Notes: generated by a model from the sequence alone, not told the origin. A stretch of DNA of 13,418 nt from Collinsella sp. (GCA_022720335.1 JAIHVJ010000051.1:1-13418), one strand, 5' to 3'; counted from the first letter of the stretch, positions 1 through 7,606 are shown. Program-made: numbers and translations.

Positions 1-1379
1 GCCTTTTTGCCCATGTAGAGCAGGTGGTAGCAGGCGCTGACGGTGCTCTGCGTGAGGTCCCAGCCCAAGGCCTCCCACATGGCGGTCTGCGCGATGCAGT
101 AGAAGTAGATGTTGTCCTGACCGATGAACTGGTAAATCTGAGCGTCGTCCGAGCACCACCAGTCGCGCCAGTCGAGCGAGCTGTGCTGGTAGGTGGGTGC
201 GGGTACCTGCGTGGAATCGGCGGCGGGCTCGCCCATGAGGGCGGCGTCCTGGGCGGCGACGCCCTCGGTCACGCCGGCGGCCTTGGCATCGCGTGCGAGT
301 ACGGTGCGGGTGTAGCTGATGGGCGCCCACAGGCTTTCGGGCCAGCACCAGCAGGTGACGTCGGAAACGCCGTCGACCTCGGGCACCGGAACGCCCCAGT
401 CGATGTTGCCGGTGATACGGAAGGGCACGAGCGCCTTGCCACTGCGGAAGCGCACACCGCCGTTGGCGAGCACCGCGTGGGCGTCGTCGCGCTCCTTCCA
501 GCTGGGGAAGGTGACGGTAAAGCTGCTCTTGTTGCCCTCGGGCTCCAGCACGGTGTGCTCGGGCAGCTGGTCCTCGACGGCGTCGAAGGCCTCGCGGAAC
601 TTGTTCTGGATGTAGAGCTGTGCCGGCAGCAGCCACTCCTCCATGGTCTTGGAGACCACGGAGCGAACCTGCGGGTTCTGGGCGAGCTTGGCGGTATAGG
701 TTTTCATAAAGTCGAGGTAGGCCGGCAGGTCGAAGTAGAGGTTGTCGACCGGGCGCAGCTCGGGCACCTCGCCGGTGAGCTGGCTCTTGGGCGCGATGAG
801 CTCCTCGGGCTCAAACTGGTGGCCCAGGTCGCACTCGTCGGCATAGGCCTTCTCGGACTTGCAGCCCTGGATGGGGCAGCGGCCGATCACCTGACGGCCG
901 TTGAGGAACGTGCCGGCCTTGGCATCGTAGAACTGCAGCGTGGAGCGCTTGGAGATGGTGCCCTGCTCGTGCAGGCGCTTGATAATCTCGGCGGTCACCT
1001 CGTTGTGAATCTGCGCAGCCGGCTCAAGGCCCGAGCCGCCGTAGATGTCGCAGCTGATGTTGTAGTTGTTGAGGGTCGCGGCCTGGCGGGAGTGATTGGA
1101 CTCGACATACTCGCCGATGGACTTGTCGTAGCCTTCGTTCTCCTTGAGCTTGCGGTAGCTCTCCATGATGGGCGAGCCGTAGCAGTCGGTGCCCGAGGTG
1201 AAGATGACGTTCTCGCGGCCCAGACGGTCGCGCAGGAAGCGGGCGAAGAAGTCGGCAGGGACAAAGACGCCGCCAACGTGGCCAAAGTGAAGGCCCTTGT
1301 TGCCATAGGGCTCGCCGGCGGTAACGATGGCGCGGCGAGGCCAGCTGGGACGGTCGTTCATGGAGTATTTGGATGCCAT
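1..1379 (-). CDS. metG: Methionine--tRNA ligase (class I), 5' part; 3' end lies outside the window
   Basis: Charges tRNA-Met with methionine in the cytoplasm. About 459 codons are visible and the frame is still open at base 1, so the KMSKS loop and anticodon-binding domain are not seen. The N-terminus has a HIGH-type signature, GLHFGHVGG (about residues 29-37), followed by a Rossmann-fold region. A zinc-knuckle-like insertion carries CPIQGC and, further on, DECDLGH, so the fourth ligand would be His rather than the usual Cys. Near the window edge, QIYQFIGQDNIYFY matches the family's 'FIGKD' methionine-pocket region. Start: ATG at 1379 (MASKYSMNDRP) with AAGGAG at 1384-1389, 4 nt upstream; a second in-frame ATG lies at 1361. 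It is divergently oriented from the next gene with a 132-nt gap. Seen: the motifs. Known: the family's fold and role. Inferred: that it is the housekeeping MetRS and not a paralog. Confidence 0.85.
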   Translation of the reverse strand, partial: MASKYSMNDRPSWPRRAIVTAGEPYGNKGLHFGHVGGVFVPADFFARFLRDRLGRENVIFTSGTDCYGSPIMESYRKLKENEGYDKSIGEYVESNHSRQAATLNNYNISCDIYGGSGLEPAAQIHNEVTAEIIKRLHEQGTISKRSTLQFYDAKAGTFLNGRQVIGRCPIQGCKSEKAYADECDLGHQFEPEELIAPKSQLTGEVPELRPVDNLYFDLPAYLDFMKTYTAKLAQNPQVRSVVSKTMEEWLLPAQLYIQNKFREAFDAVEDQLPEHTVLEPEGNKSSFTVTFPSWKERDDAHAVLANGGVRFRSGKALVPFRITGNIDWGVPVPEVDGVSDVTCWCWPESLWAPISYTRTVLARDAKAAGVTEGVAAQDAALMGEPAADSTQVPAPTYQHSSLDWRDWWCSDDAQIYQFIGQDNIYFYCIAQTAMWEALGWDLTQSTVSACYHLLYMGKK

Positions 1380-1511
1380 GGGACTCCTTCGCATATGGTG
1401 AGGGCGCGGCCGGGCGCGGGGCTCGGCGGCGCGGTGGTCAATTCGTGCATATCGTTCGACATTATCGCACATGCGGGCGGGTGCGTGGCAGGGGCGCTAT
1501 CCTAAGATGCT

Positions 1512-2081
1512 ATGAATGAGATTTCCAACATACATGCGTTTGAGGACGAGGATTTTCTGCACGCTTGCTTCGTGTGGGGGATGGTCGTAGTCGGCGTGTT
1601 TGCCGTGTGCCTGGTGCCGGTGTTTATGCTGCTGGGCGGGCCTGCAGACTTGGATGCGGCTGACGCGGGCGGCTGGACCACGGTCTTGGGCTGGATAGTC
1701 GGCTTGACTGCGGTTTCGGCGGCTTCATTTGCCGTGCACGAGCTGGTGCACGGTGTGTTTTTTAAGCTGCTGGCGCCTGCGGGCGCGCAGGTGACCTTTG
1801 GGGCGAATCGCGAGGCGGCGATGATCTATGCCTGCGCCGAGGGCGTGGTGTATTCGCGCCGGCGGTACGTGGCAGTTTGCCTGGCGCCGACGGTTGTTGT
1901 GACGACAGCGTTTGCCCTGGGGTTTGCGTTCTCGGGCTATCCGCTGCTGTGCTACCTGGCGGCCGGCTTGCATTTGTCGGGCTGTGTGGGCGACTGGTAT
2001 TACGTGCGGACCATTTTGCGCGACCGCCGCATTGTCGCCTGCGAGGACACGTCCTTCGGCGTTCGCTTTTTCGCAAGGTAG
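1512..2081 (+). CDS. DUF3267-type membrane protein, putative zinc metallopeptidase
   Basis: A 189-residue integral membrane protein of unknown substrate. Hydrophobic segments lie at about residues 18-42, 58-75, 118-135 and 140-157. The second segment runs into HELVHG (about residues 77-82), an HExxH zinc-binding motif, and GDWYYVR near residues 160-166 offers an acidic third ligand, an arrangement like site-2-protease-type and DUF3267 proteins. The C-terminus (GVRFFAR) also resembles that family. No Shine-Dalgarno sequence precedes the ATG, and a TATCCT hexamer at 1498-1503 would start transcription almost at the ATG, so leaderless translation is possible. The TAG stop is the first triplet of a long inverted repeat. 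Membrane location and zinc motif are seen; peptidase activity is inferred. Confidence 0.7.
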   Translation: MNEISNIHAFEDEDFLHACFVWGMVVVGVFAVCLVPVFMLLGGPADLDAADAGGWTTVLGWIVGLTAVSAASFAVHELVHGVFFKLLAPAGAQVTFGANREAAMIYACAEGVVYSRRRYVAVCLAPTVVVTTAFALGFAFSGYPLLCYLAAGLHLSGCVGDWYYVRTILRDRRIVACEDTSFGVRFFAR

Positions 2082-2183
2082 TCTTTTTGGGACGGGGCTA
2101 TTTTGACTACTTTTCTGTTAATGCAGGTTTTTTGACTGCTTTCATCAAAAGTAGTCAAAATAGCCCCGTCCCAAAAAGACTAC
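2078..2183. repeat. Long perfect inverted repeat (37-bp arms, 32-nt loop), MITE-like
   Basis: The left arm 2078-2114 starts gtagtctttttgggacgggg, and the right arm 2147-2183 is its exact reverse complement over 37 bases. The 32-nt spacer 2115-2146 holds a degenerate internal copy of the arm's ttttgactactttt (as ttttgactgctttc). The left arm begins one base before the stop codon of the membrane-protein gene and supplies that stop; the right arm ends 33 nt before the queH start. There is no coding capacity. As RNA it would be a very stable hairpin and could end upstream transcription or limit read-through into queH, although no T-run follows. The perfect arms suggest recent insertion or constraint. 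Mobility is inferred. Confidence 0.85.
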
Positions 2184-2216
2184 TCTGTTCAGGCTACTGT
2201 GGGAGAGGAGATGCCG

Positions 2217-2792
2217 ATGAAGCCGTTGCTGCTGCATGCTTGTTGTGCGCCGTGCTCGCTCGAGCCGGTTCGCTTGCTGCGCGAGGAGGGGTTTGAGCCC
2301 ACGATCTGCTGGACCAATCCCAATATTCAGCCGCGCGATGAATGGCAGCGGCGTTTGGACGAGCTGCGCCGGTGGTGTGCCGATGGCGACATCGAGCTCA
2401 TCGAGGCCGGGGAGGACCGCGAACGCTGGGAGACCGGCGTGGCCCCGCTGGGTGCCGATCGGCCCCGTCGCTGTCGCGCGTGCTATGCCTTGCGCTTGGC
2501 CGAGGCATGCCGCGTTGCCCAGGAGCGCGGGTTTGAATATGTGGGTACGACGCTCGCCGTCTCGCCGTACCAGCTGTTCGACACCTGTAATGACGTACTC
2601 GAGCGCCTGGCGGCGGCACGTGGGCTCACCCCGGTCATTCGCGATTTTCGCCCGTATTATCCCGAGGCTACGCGCCGTTCGCGCGAACTGGGCATGTATC
2701 GACAGAACTACTGCGGCTGCCGCTTTTCTGCTGTCGAGGCGGCCATGGACCGCGCCCGCATCCGCGACGAGCGCAAAGCCGCCAAAAAGTAG
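2217..2792 (+). CDS. queH: Epoxyqueuosine reductase QueH
   Basis: Catalyses the last step of queuosine synthesis, reducing epoxyqueuosine to queuosine in the wobble position of GUN-anticodon tRNAs, with Fe-S and metal cofactors; it is the non-homologous replacement of QueG. The 191-residue length fits the family. N-terminal HACCAPCS (residues 7-14) supplies the paired cysteines, CRACYALRL a further pair in mid-protein, TTLAVSPYQ a conserved family stretch, and YCGC the C-terminal cysteines. Start: ATG at 2217 (MKPLLLHACC), because GAGGAG at 2205-2210 lies 6 nt upstream; ATG 2211 is too close to it, and GTG 2199 would put this sequence inside the gene. The last 85 nt are overlapped on the other strand by the XRE regulator frame. 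queA, which acts one step earlier, lies about 6 kb downstream beyond the arginine deiminase block. Confidence 0.93.
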   Translation: MKPLLLHACCAPCSLEPVRLLREEGFEPTICWTNPNIQPRDEWQRRLDELRRWCADGDIELIEAGEDRERWETGVAPLGADRPRRCRACYALRLAEACRVAQERGFEYVGTTLAVSPYQLFDTCNDVLERLAAARGLTPVIRDFRPYYPEATRRSRELGMYRQNYCGCRFSAVEAAMDRARIRDERKAAKK

Positions 2793-3352
2793 TTCATTTG
2801 GGCTGGGACTTTGAGCTGTCTGTGCGGTCCTTCTGCAAATCGCCTAATTACCGGTGTTTTACCGTCTGCGAGCGCCAATACAGCACAGCCGTTCCAAGGC
2901 TTTGCGGTGGTATCGACAAGTAGTAAGCTGCCGGGAGGGTAAATGCGGGACATTTCGTCGCCTTTGATTTTAACGAAAACGCTATGTGGGTGACGTTTGG
3001 CTACGTCTACAGGCGCGCAAGCATTTTGTTGGCCGTGCGTGATGCGGCGCTTTTGCGATTCGATATCGATGACGGGAAATGTGCCCTCCATTTCGTGGAT
3101 AGCAGGGTCTTCGTCGGTGACGATTCTTTTATTTGCGAGCTTTACAGCCAAACCGTTTTCCTCGCCAACAAGTTCATCGCGGGTGCAACCGAAGAGCGCT
3201 TGTAACTTTTCAATATAGCGCTCACGGGGGGCATACCGACTTTTTTCCCAACGACAAACGGTCTCTTTAGATACCCCCAACATCTCTGCAAGTTGCGCCT
3301 GACCAAGATGCTCCATGGTGCGGAGTTTACGAATATTTGCCCCGAAGCCCAT
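2708..3352 (-). CDS. XRE-family regulator with degenerate S24/LexA-like C-terminal domain
   Basis: Probable DNA-binding regulator of the arginine deiminase genes, 214 residues. Residues 6-60 form a Cro/CI helix-turn-helix (QLAEMLGVSKETVCRWE). Residues 125-172 resemble the S24 peptidase/LexA sensor fold, but the usual GDSM reads GDEM (131-134) and the catalytic Lys region reads VIRRF, so Ser is Glu and Lys is Arg. Self-cleavage is therefore unlikely. The final 27 or so residues (NYFLAALRSS onward) are encoded antisense to the end of queH and look unlike the family, suggesting a replaced C-terminus. Start: ATG 3352, two bases after the stop of the arcA paralog, with AGAGGA about 9 nt upstream inside that gene; an in-frame upstream ATG at 3385 would add 11 residues and overlap it. 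The tight spacing implies co-transcription. Regulatory targets are inferred from location only. Confidence 0.75.
   Translation of the reverse strand: MGFGANIRKLRTMEHLGQAQLAEMLGVSKETVCRWEKSRYAPRERYIEKLQALFGCTRDELVGEENGLAVKLANKRIVTDEDPAIHEMEGTFPVIDIESQKRRITHGQQNACAPVDVAKRHPHSVFVKIKGDEMSRIYPPGSLLLVDTTAKPWNGCAVLALADGKTPVIRRFAEGPHRQLKVPAQMNYFLAALRSSRMRARSMAASTAEKRQPQ
2789..2818 (+). repeat. Possible degenerate half-copy of the 2078-2183 repeat arm
   Basis: Bases from 2789 read gtagttcatttgggctggga and then an actttgag stretch. They align by eye with the 37-bp arm at 2078 (gtagtctttttgggacgggg), sharing gtagt, a T-rich run and two GGG blocks at similar spacing. As at 2078, the TAG of the gtagt is a gene's stop codon, here that of queH. 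No matching second arm is seen. The similarity is partial and could be chance. Confidence 0.3.
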
Positions 3353-3354
3353 GG

Positions 3355-4605
3355 CTATAGATCCTCTCGCCACAGAGGGAGGCATAGACAGTTTGTGCCA
3401 CCATAGCCTTTGGTGAGCTCGTCAATGGATAGCGGGAATAATTCCATTCCTGCTTTCTCAAGCGCTTCGTTGGTCCAAACGTTTTCTTCATATACGCATA
3501 GTTTTCCTGGCGAGAGCGCAAGGATAGACGTTGCGTTGTTCCGGCGTTCTCTTTCGTAGGCGGTTTGATTCCCGCCTCCGCAGTCAATCACTTTTATTGG
3601 TTCGCAACAGGCTGCAGAGAGTATTTCCGGAATCGTGCGATCGATAGGAGTGATCGTAAGGCCCCTTCCGGATCGTTTTAGTTGAATGCTGTATGCATCA
3701 ACGGCATTGCATATCTCACGATCGATGAGGAACGCGTCGTGATCAATTCTACTTATGAACGTATCGAGGTGGATACGCAGCCCGTCAGAGGGGACTCGAA
3801 TCGCAATTAGCTCGGTGGTCTGGAATTTATTTGAGGTCAGGAGCTCTTTGGCAAGTGACTCGACGGCGGCGGGTTCAGTTCGGTCAGAGATTCCAACTAA
3901 TATTGTCTTAGCACTGATAACAATAATGTCTCCGCCTTCTATATGGTAGCTACTCCTGTTCAAATCACATATTGGAGTTTCTCCCATGATCTTGTGGTGG
4001 GTGAATATCTGCCGGTATAAGGCGACCTCACGATCACGCTCAGGCCAATACATATGATTTAGGATGATGCCGTCTCCGACTACCACAGCAGGATCACGAG
4101 TGAAAAAAAGCGTGTTGAGGGGATTGACCAAGAGCGAGGCGGGATCAAATTGCTCGTGCACGAGCGCCCGTAGTGTTTCCGACTGGTTTGAACATAGCTC
4201 AGTGTCTCCAAAGCGAATGCCGTTAAGTACTATATTCACCAATTCCTGGGTGTTCTTAGCGTTCTCAAACAGCTGGGTTATTGCCTCGAGGAACTCTCTG
4301 CCTGTTGCCCCGCTGCAACGGAGGTAGTCATCAATAAAATATTTAAGTGATTGGGGCTCAGTTTCAAGTGAGTCTTCGAGAAGGTCCCTAATTTCAATGG
4401 TTTCTACGCCATGCTTCTCAAGCAATTGAACCATGGAATCGTGCTCATACATTGCTTTGTCGAGGTCAAAACGACCGCTCCATTTTCGCAGGGAGAAAAC
4501 TTGGCTGAAGTCGGCATCAGGGTAGTTTTGTGTTTCAGCTCCTGGTCGATGGACAAGTACGGCTTTTAAATGACCGATTTCATTTGTTATGTGTATGCCT
4601 TGCAT
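3355..4605 (-). CDS. Arginine deiminase family protein, divergent paralog 1
   Basis: Predicted to hydrolyse arginine to citrulline and ammonia in the cytoplasm, or a related guanidino substrate. The 416-residue length fits the family. Catalytic blocks are present: FTRDP (Asp), YHIEGGD (Glu and Asp), HLDTF (His, Asp) and a nucleophile Cys at residue 406 in GYGGTNCLCLP. Paralog 2 has the canonical GRGGPRCMSMP there, so the Arg five residues before the Cys is Tyr401 here and the residue before the Cys is Asn. In the Pseudomonas enzyme that Arg lies in the active site, so substrate range or rate may differ. GISDRTE keeps the substrate-binding Arg. Start: ATG 4605 (MQGIHITNEIGHL), AGGAG at 4612-4616, 6 nt upstream. 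It is divergent from arcD and followed after two bases by the XRE regulator. It could be a second true ArcA or a specialised or regulatory paralog. Confidence 0.78.
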   Translation of the reverse strand: MQGIHITNEIGHLKAVLVHRPGAETQNYPDADFSQVFSLRKWSGRFDLDKAMYEHDSMVQLLEKHGVETIEIRDLLEDSLETEPQSLKYFIDDYLRCSGATGREFLEAITQLFENAKNTQELVNIVLNGIRFGDTELCSNQSETLRALVHEQFDPASLLVNPLNTLFFTRDPAVVVGDGIILNHMYWPERDREVALYRQIFTHHKIMGETPICDLNRSSYHIEGGDIIVISAKTILVGISDRTEPAAVESLAKELLTSNKFQTTELIAIRVPSDGLRIHLDTFISRIDHDAFLIDREICNAVDAYSIQLKRSGRGLTITPIDRTIPEILSAACCEPIKVIDCGGGNQTAYERERRNNATSILALSPGKLCVYEENVWTNEALEKAGMELFPLSIDELTKGYGGTNCLCLPLWREDL

Positions 4606-4858
4606 GCCTGTCTCCTGTCCTGCTGGTTTTTATATAAGGCTAAGGCAGGTTCCTTGTTGTGTTGCGGAAAAGTTAAAAGACGTATGTAATTGACAAATAA
4701 CATCAATTTAAAAAATCAGATTGATTAATAACGTCACTTTAGCTGCCGTTCATAGGTGAAAAGCGACACGATAGCGATGGTTGCCCGACCACCGCTGAGC
4801 AACCTCATACATTTATGGTGCCAGCTGGATAGATGGGAAAAGGAATGAAGGAGGAGAT
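4606..4858. promoter_or_regulatory. Divergent promoter region of the two arc transcription units
   Basis: These 253 nt separate the leftward arcA1-regulator unit from the rightward arcD-arcA2-arcB unit. The stretch 4660-4735 is the most AT-rich in the window. TTGACA at 4690-4695 fits a rightward -35 box, though only a weak -10 (aaatca, 4713-4718) follows at 17 nt. An inverted repeat, atcaat (4702-4707) and attgat (4720-4725), sits over this and is a candidate operator for the XRE regulator. A leftward TATA-like run lies at 4629-4636 without a clear -35. Strong ribosome sites flank both ends: AAGGAGG at 4848-4854 for arcD and AGGAG (minus strand) at 4612-4616. Promoter role is near certain from geometry; exact boxes are tentative. 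Confidence 0.5.
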
Positions 4859-6301
4859 ATGGCAGCGGAAAGTTCGAAAGGCATCAAGCAGTTCAAGGTC
4901 CCGCACGTATATGCGATCATCTTTGCACTTATGGTCATCTTCGCTGTTCTCACGTGGATTGTTCCCTCTGGGTCCTATCAGCGTCAGGAGGTGAACGGTC
5001 GTGAAGTCACTGTCGCAGGTACGTATGAGCAGAGTGAAAAGACATATATTGACGAGGAAACCGGGGATGAAGTAGATCTCAGACAAGGTGTCTTCGATGT
5101 TCTTCAGGCTCCAACGCGCGGTATACAAGAGGCAATTGAGGTCGTTGCATTCATCTTGATTGTGGGCGGTTCGTTTCAGGTTATTACTAAAACGGGCGCT
5201 ATCACGAGCGGAATGGGTCGTGTCGTTCGCCGCTTTAAGAACAAAGACATTCTAATTATTCCTATTGCGATGGTTCTCTTTGCATTGGGCGGAACGAGCT
5301 TTGGCATGGCGGAAGAAACTCTCCCGTTCTTTGCGATCTTCATGCCAATTATGATGGCTATGGGCTTCGACTCGATGACGGCGTTCATGGTCGTGTTCGT
5401 TGGAGCGCGCACGGGTTACATCGCCTCAACGATTAATCCGTTTAATGTTCTCATTGCGCAAGGTATTCTTGGTATTCAGGGCAACCCCCAGCTGTGGCTG
5501 CGTATGATTGCCTGGGTTGTTTTGACCGCCGTTGCAATTACTTGGGTTGTCCTCTATGCACGAAGGGTAAAGAAGAATCCTGAGTCATCGATCACATTTG
5601 AGGATGATATCGCCAAGAAAGTCGAGTTCGCTGCCGATGAATCTGCCCTTGATGCGGAATTTACGGGTCGTCAAAAAGGCGTGCTTGCGGTATTTATCGC
5701 TGGAATGTGCCTTATCATCTGGGGACTTGTGACCCAGGGCTGGTATATGAACGAGATTTCTGCGGTCTTTTTGGCCATGGGCTTGTTGGCTGGTGTTATT
5801 GCGGGCTTTAGTCAGGACGTCATCGCTCAGGAATTTGTTGCGGGTATCGCTGACTTTGCTTTCTCGGCAATTGTCGTTGGACTTGCGCGTGGCATCCTTG
5901 TCATTGCCTCTGACGGCATGATCATCGATACCATCCTCAATGCGCTCGCCACTGGTCTGGGCGGCATCCCGGCGGTTCTCTTTACTACGCTTCTTTATGC
6001 GGTTGAGAACCTCCTGGCGATCCTGGTTCCCAGCTCATCTGGCCTTGCAGCACTGACCGCTCCCATTTTTGGACCTTTGACCGAACTCATGGGCCTTAAT
6101 CCCGAGGCTGCCGTGTGGGCTCTCTCCATGGGTAGCGCGACGATGTCTTTGATCTGTCCTACTAGCGCCATTCTTGTAGCGGGTTTGGGCGTGTGCAAGA
6201 TCAAGCTTGGCCAGTGGTGGAAGACCGTTTGGAAATTCTTCTTGGTCGTGTCGCTCATCAATATCGTATTCGTAGCAATCTCGGGACTTATTGCCCTGTA
6301 G
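4859..6301 (+). CDS. arcD: YfcC/ArcD-family basic amino acid transporter, probable arginine/ornithine antiporter
   Basis: A 480-residue polytopic membrane protein, likely exchanging arginine for ornithine to feed the deiminase pathway. After a short cytoplasmic N-terminus, a first helix (about residues 17-38) ends in WIVPSGSY, typical of YfcC-like carriers. A hydrophilic external loop of about 50 residues follows, then roughly ten more hydrophobic segments up to the C-terminus. Family signatures include GGTSFGMAEETLPFF, INPFNVLIAQG, VPSSSGLAALTAPIF and CPTSAILVAG. A charged loop near residues 236-270 separates the two halves. Start: ATG 4859 behind AAGGAGG. It is the first gene of a rightward operon, 28 nt before arcA2. 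The family is seen clearly; the antiport substrates are inferred from the neighbouring arcA and arcB, since other YfcC proteins may move other amino acids or carboxylates. Confidence 0.85.
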   Translation: MAAESSKGIKQFKVPHVYAIIFALMVIFAVLTWIVPSGSYQRQEVNGREVTVAGTYEQSEKTYIDEETGDEVDLRQGVFDVLQAPTRGIQEAIEVVAFILIVGGSFQVITKTGAITSGMGRVVRRFKNKDILIIPIAMVLFALGGTSFGMAEETLPFFAIFMPIMMAMGFDSMTAFMVVFVGARTGYIASTINPFNVLIAQGILGIQGNPQLWLRMIAWVVLTAVAITWVVLYARRVKKNPESSITFEDDIAKKVEFAADESALDAEFTGRQKGVLAVFIAGMCLIIWGLVTQGWYMNEISAVFLAMGLLAGVIAGFSQDVIAQEFVAGIADFAFSAIVVGLARGILVIASDGMIIDTILNALATGLGGIPAVLFTTLLYAVENLLAILVPSSSGLAALTAPIFGPLTELMGLNPEAAVWALSMGSATMSLICPTSAILVAGLGVCKIKLGQWWKTVWKFFLVVSLINIVFVAISGLIAL

Positions 6302-6329
6302 GTTTCATGGCTGAAATGGAGTAACAGGA

Positions 6330-7574
6330 ATGCCTAAAGGACTGAATGTACACAGCGAGATTGGTAAGCTCAAGAAAGTTGTGCTTCACCGCCCCGATCG
6401 TGACCTTGTGAACGTAAAGGCAGAAGAGTTTGAGGATGTCTGGATTCACGACTGTTTCTATCTTGATGTGGCTCAAAAGGAGCATGATGCCTTTGCGGAT
6501 CTTCTGAGGAGCGAAGGTGTTGAAGTTCTCTATATGGAGAAACTCGTTGCTGAAGCGCTGGATGCATGCCCCTCGGCTCGCGCTGAGTTTACCGATACAT
6601 TTATGGCTGAGAGCGGAATTGTCAATCCTATGCTTGAGCAGGCTGTTCGTGAAAAGCTCGACGCTATTTCAGATTCGTATCAGTTTGTACTTGAGGCTAT
6701 GGGGGGGTATCGTTATCGTGACCTTGAGCTGCCTCGCGTCTCGACTACGCTTAGCATGATGGATAATGAGGATGCGAAGCCCGATGATTTGGTGTTGAAG
6801 CCTCTTCCGAGTTCATATTTCTCTCGCGATCCTCTTGCTTCTGTGGGCAAAGGCGTTCTGCTTCACCATATGTATTGGAAACAGCGAGATCGTGAAGTGC
6901 CCTTCTATGAAGCGATTTTCAAATACCATCCCGATTATGCAGGGACTCCGATTTGGTACGACCATAAGAATCCCTGGCATATCGAGGGCGGTGATGTGCT
7001 TAACATTAACGCTCATACCTTGGCTATTGGAATTAGCCAGCGAACTGAGGCGGCTGCGATTGAGGAGCTTGCAAAGAATTTGTTCTGGGGATCTGGGAAT
7101 TCTGAGATCGATACCGTTTACGCTATTAAAATCCCCAACGGCTATGCTTACATGCATCTTGACACCGTTTGCACCATGGTGGATTTCGATAAGTTTACAG
7201 TTTATCCCGGTATTTTTGAGACCCTTCGTGTTTATCGTCTGACTCGTGGTGACTCTGAGGGAATGGTCGCTGTTCAAGAGATTGATGACACGCTTGAGTA
7301 TATTCTTGAAATGGCTACTGGCGTGGAGAAGGTGCAGCTTATTGAGTGCGGTGCCGGCGATATGGTTGAGGCGTCTCGCGAGCAGTGGAACGACGGGTCG
7401 AACACTCTTGCCGTTGCTCCTGGTAAAGTCTGTGTTTACGAGCGCAATGTTGTCACAAATGATGAGCTCTACAAGAACGGTTTGGAACTTTTGGTCGTTC
7501 CCTCCGAGGAACTGTCCCGCGGTCGTGGCGGCCCGCGCTGCATGAGCATGCCCTTCTGGCGCGAAGATATTTAG
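6330..7574 (+). CDS. arcA: Arginine deiminase, paralog 2 (canonical active site)
   Basis: Converts L-arginine to L-citrulline and ammonia, first step of the arginine deiminase pathway, cytoplasmic. The 414-residue length is typical. Motifs in order: GKLKKVVLHRP at the N-terminus, FSRDP (catalytic Asp), WHIEGGD (Glu/Asp), ISQRTE (substrate Arg), HLDTVC (His/Asp), and GRGGPRCMSMPFWRED with nucleophile Cys404 and Arg399. The segment before FSRDP reads PLPSSYF where many family members have an Asn, a small departure. Start: ATG 6330 with GGAG at 6318-6321, 8 nt upstream. It lies 28 nt after arcD and 32 nt before the chosen arcB start, so all three are probably one transcript. It is the likely main catabolic enzyme of the pair. 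Confidence 0.88.
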   Translation: MPKGLNVHSEIGKLKKVVLHRPDRDLVNVKAEEFEDVWIHDCFYLDVAQKEHDAFADLLRSEGVEVLYMEKLVAEALDACPSARAEFTDTFMAESGIVNPMLEQAVREKLDAISDSYQFVLEAMGGYRYRDLELPRVSTTLSMMDNEDAKPDDLVLKPLPSSYFSRDPLASVGKGVLLHHMYWKQRDREVPFYEAIFKYHPDYAGTPIWYDHKNPWHIEGGDVLNINAHTLAIGISQRTEAAAIEELAKNLFWGSGNSEIDTVYAIKIPNGYAYMHLDTVCTMVDFDKFTVYPGIFETLRVYRLTRGDSEGMVAVQEIDDTLEYILEMATGVEKVQLIECGAGDMVEASREQWNDGSNTLAVAPGKVCVYERNVVTNDELYKNGLELLVVPSEELSRGRGGPRCMSMPFWREDI

Positions 7575-7606
7575 TTGCAAATCCACTGTGATAGGAGATG
7601 GCGAAT

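Noticed and set aside
24..1505. Long open frame on the plus strand opposite metG
   Set aside because: It is the GC-rich antisense of metG with no domain-like sequence; the minus strand shows clear synthetase motifs.
3355..4605. Agmatine deiminase or amidinotransferase identity for paralog 1
   Set aside because: The HIEGGD, HLDT and terminal Cys blocks, the overall length and the similarity to paralog 2 fit the arginine deiminase family better.
6813..7586. Open frame opposite arcA paralog 2
   Set aside because: Antisense of a clear arginine deiminase gene; no recognisable protein features.
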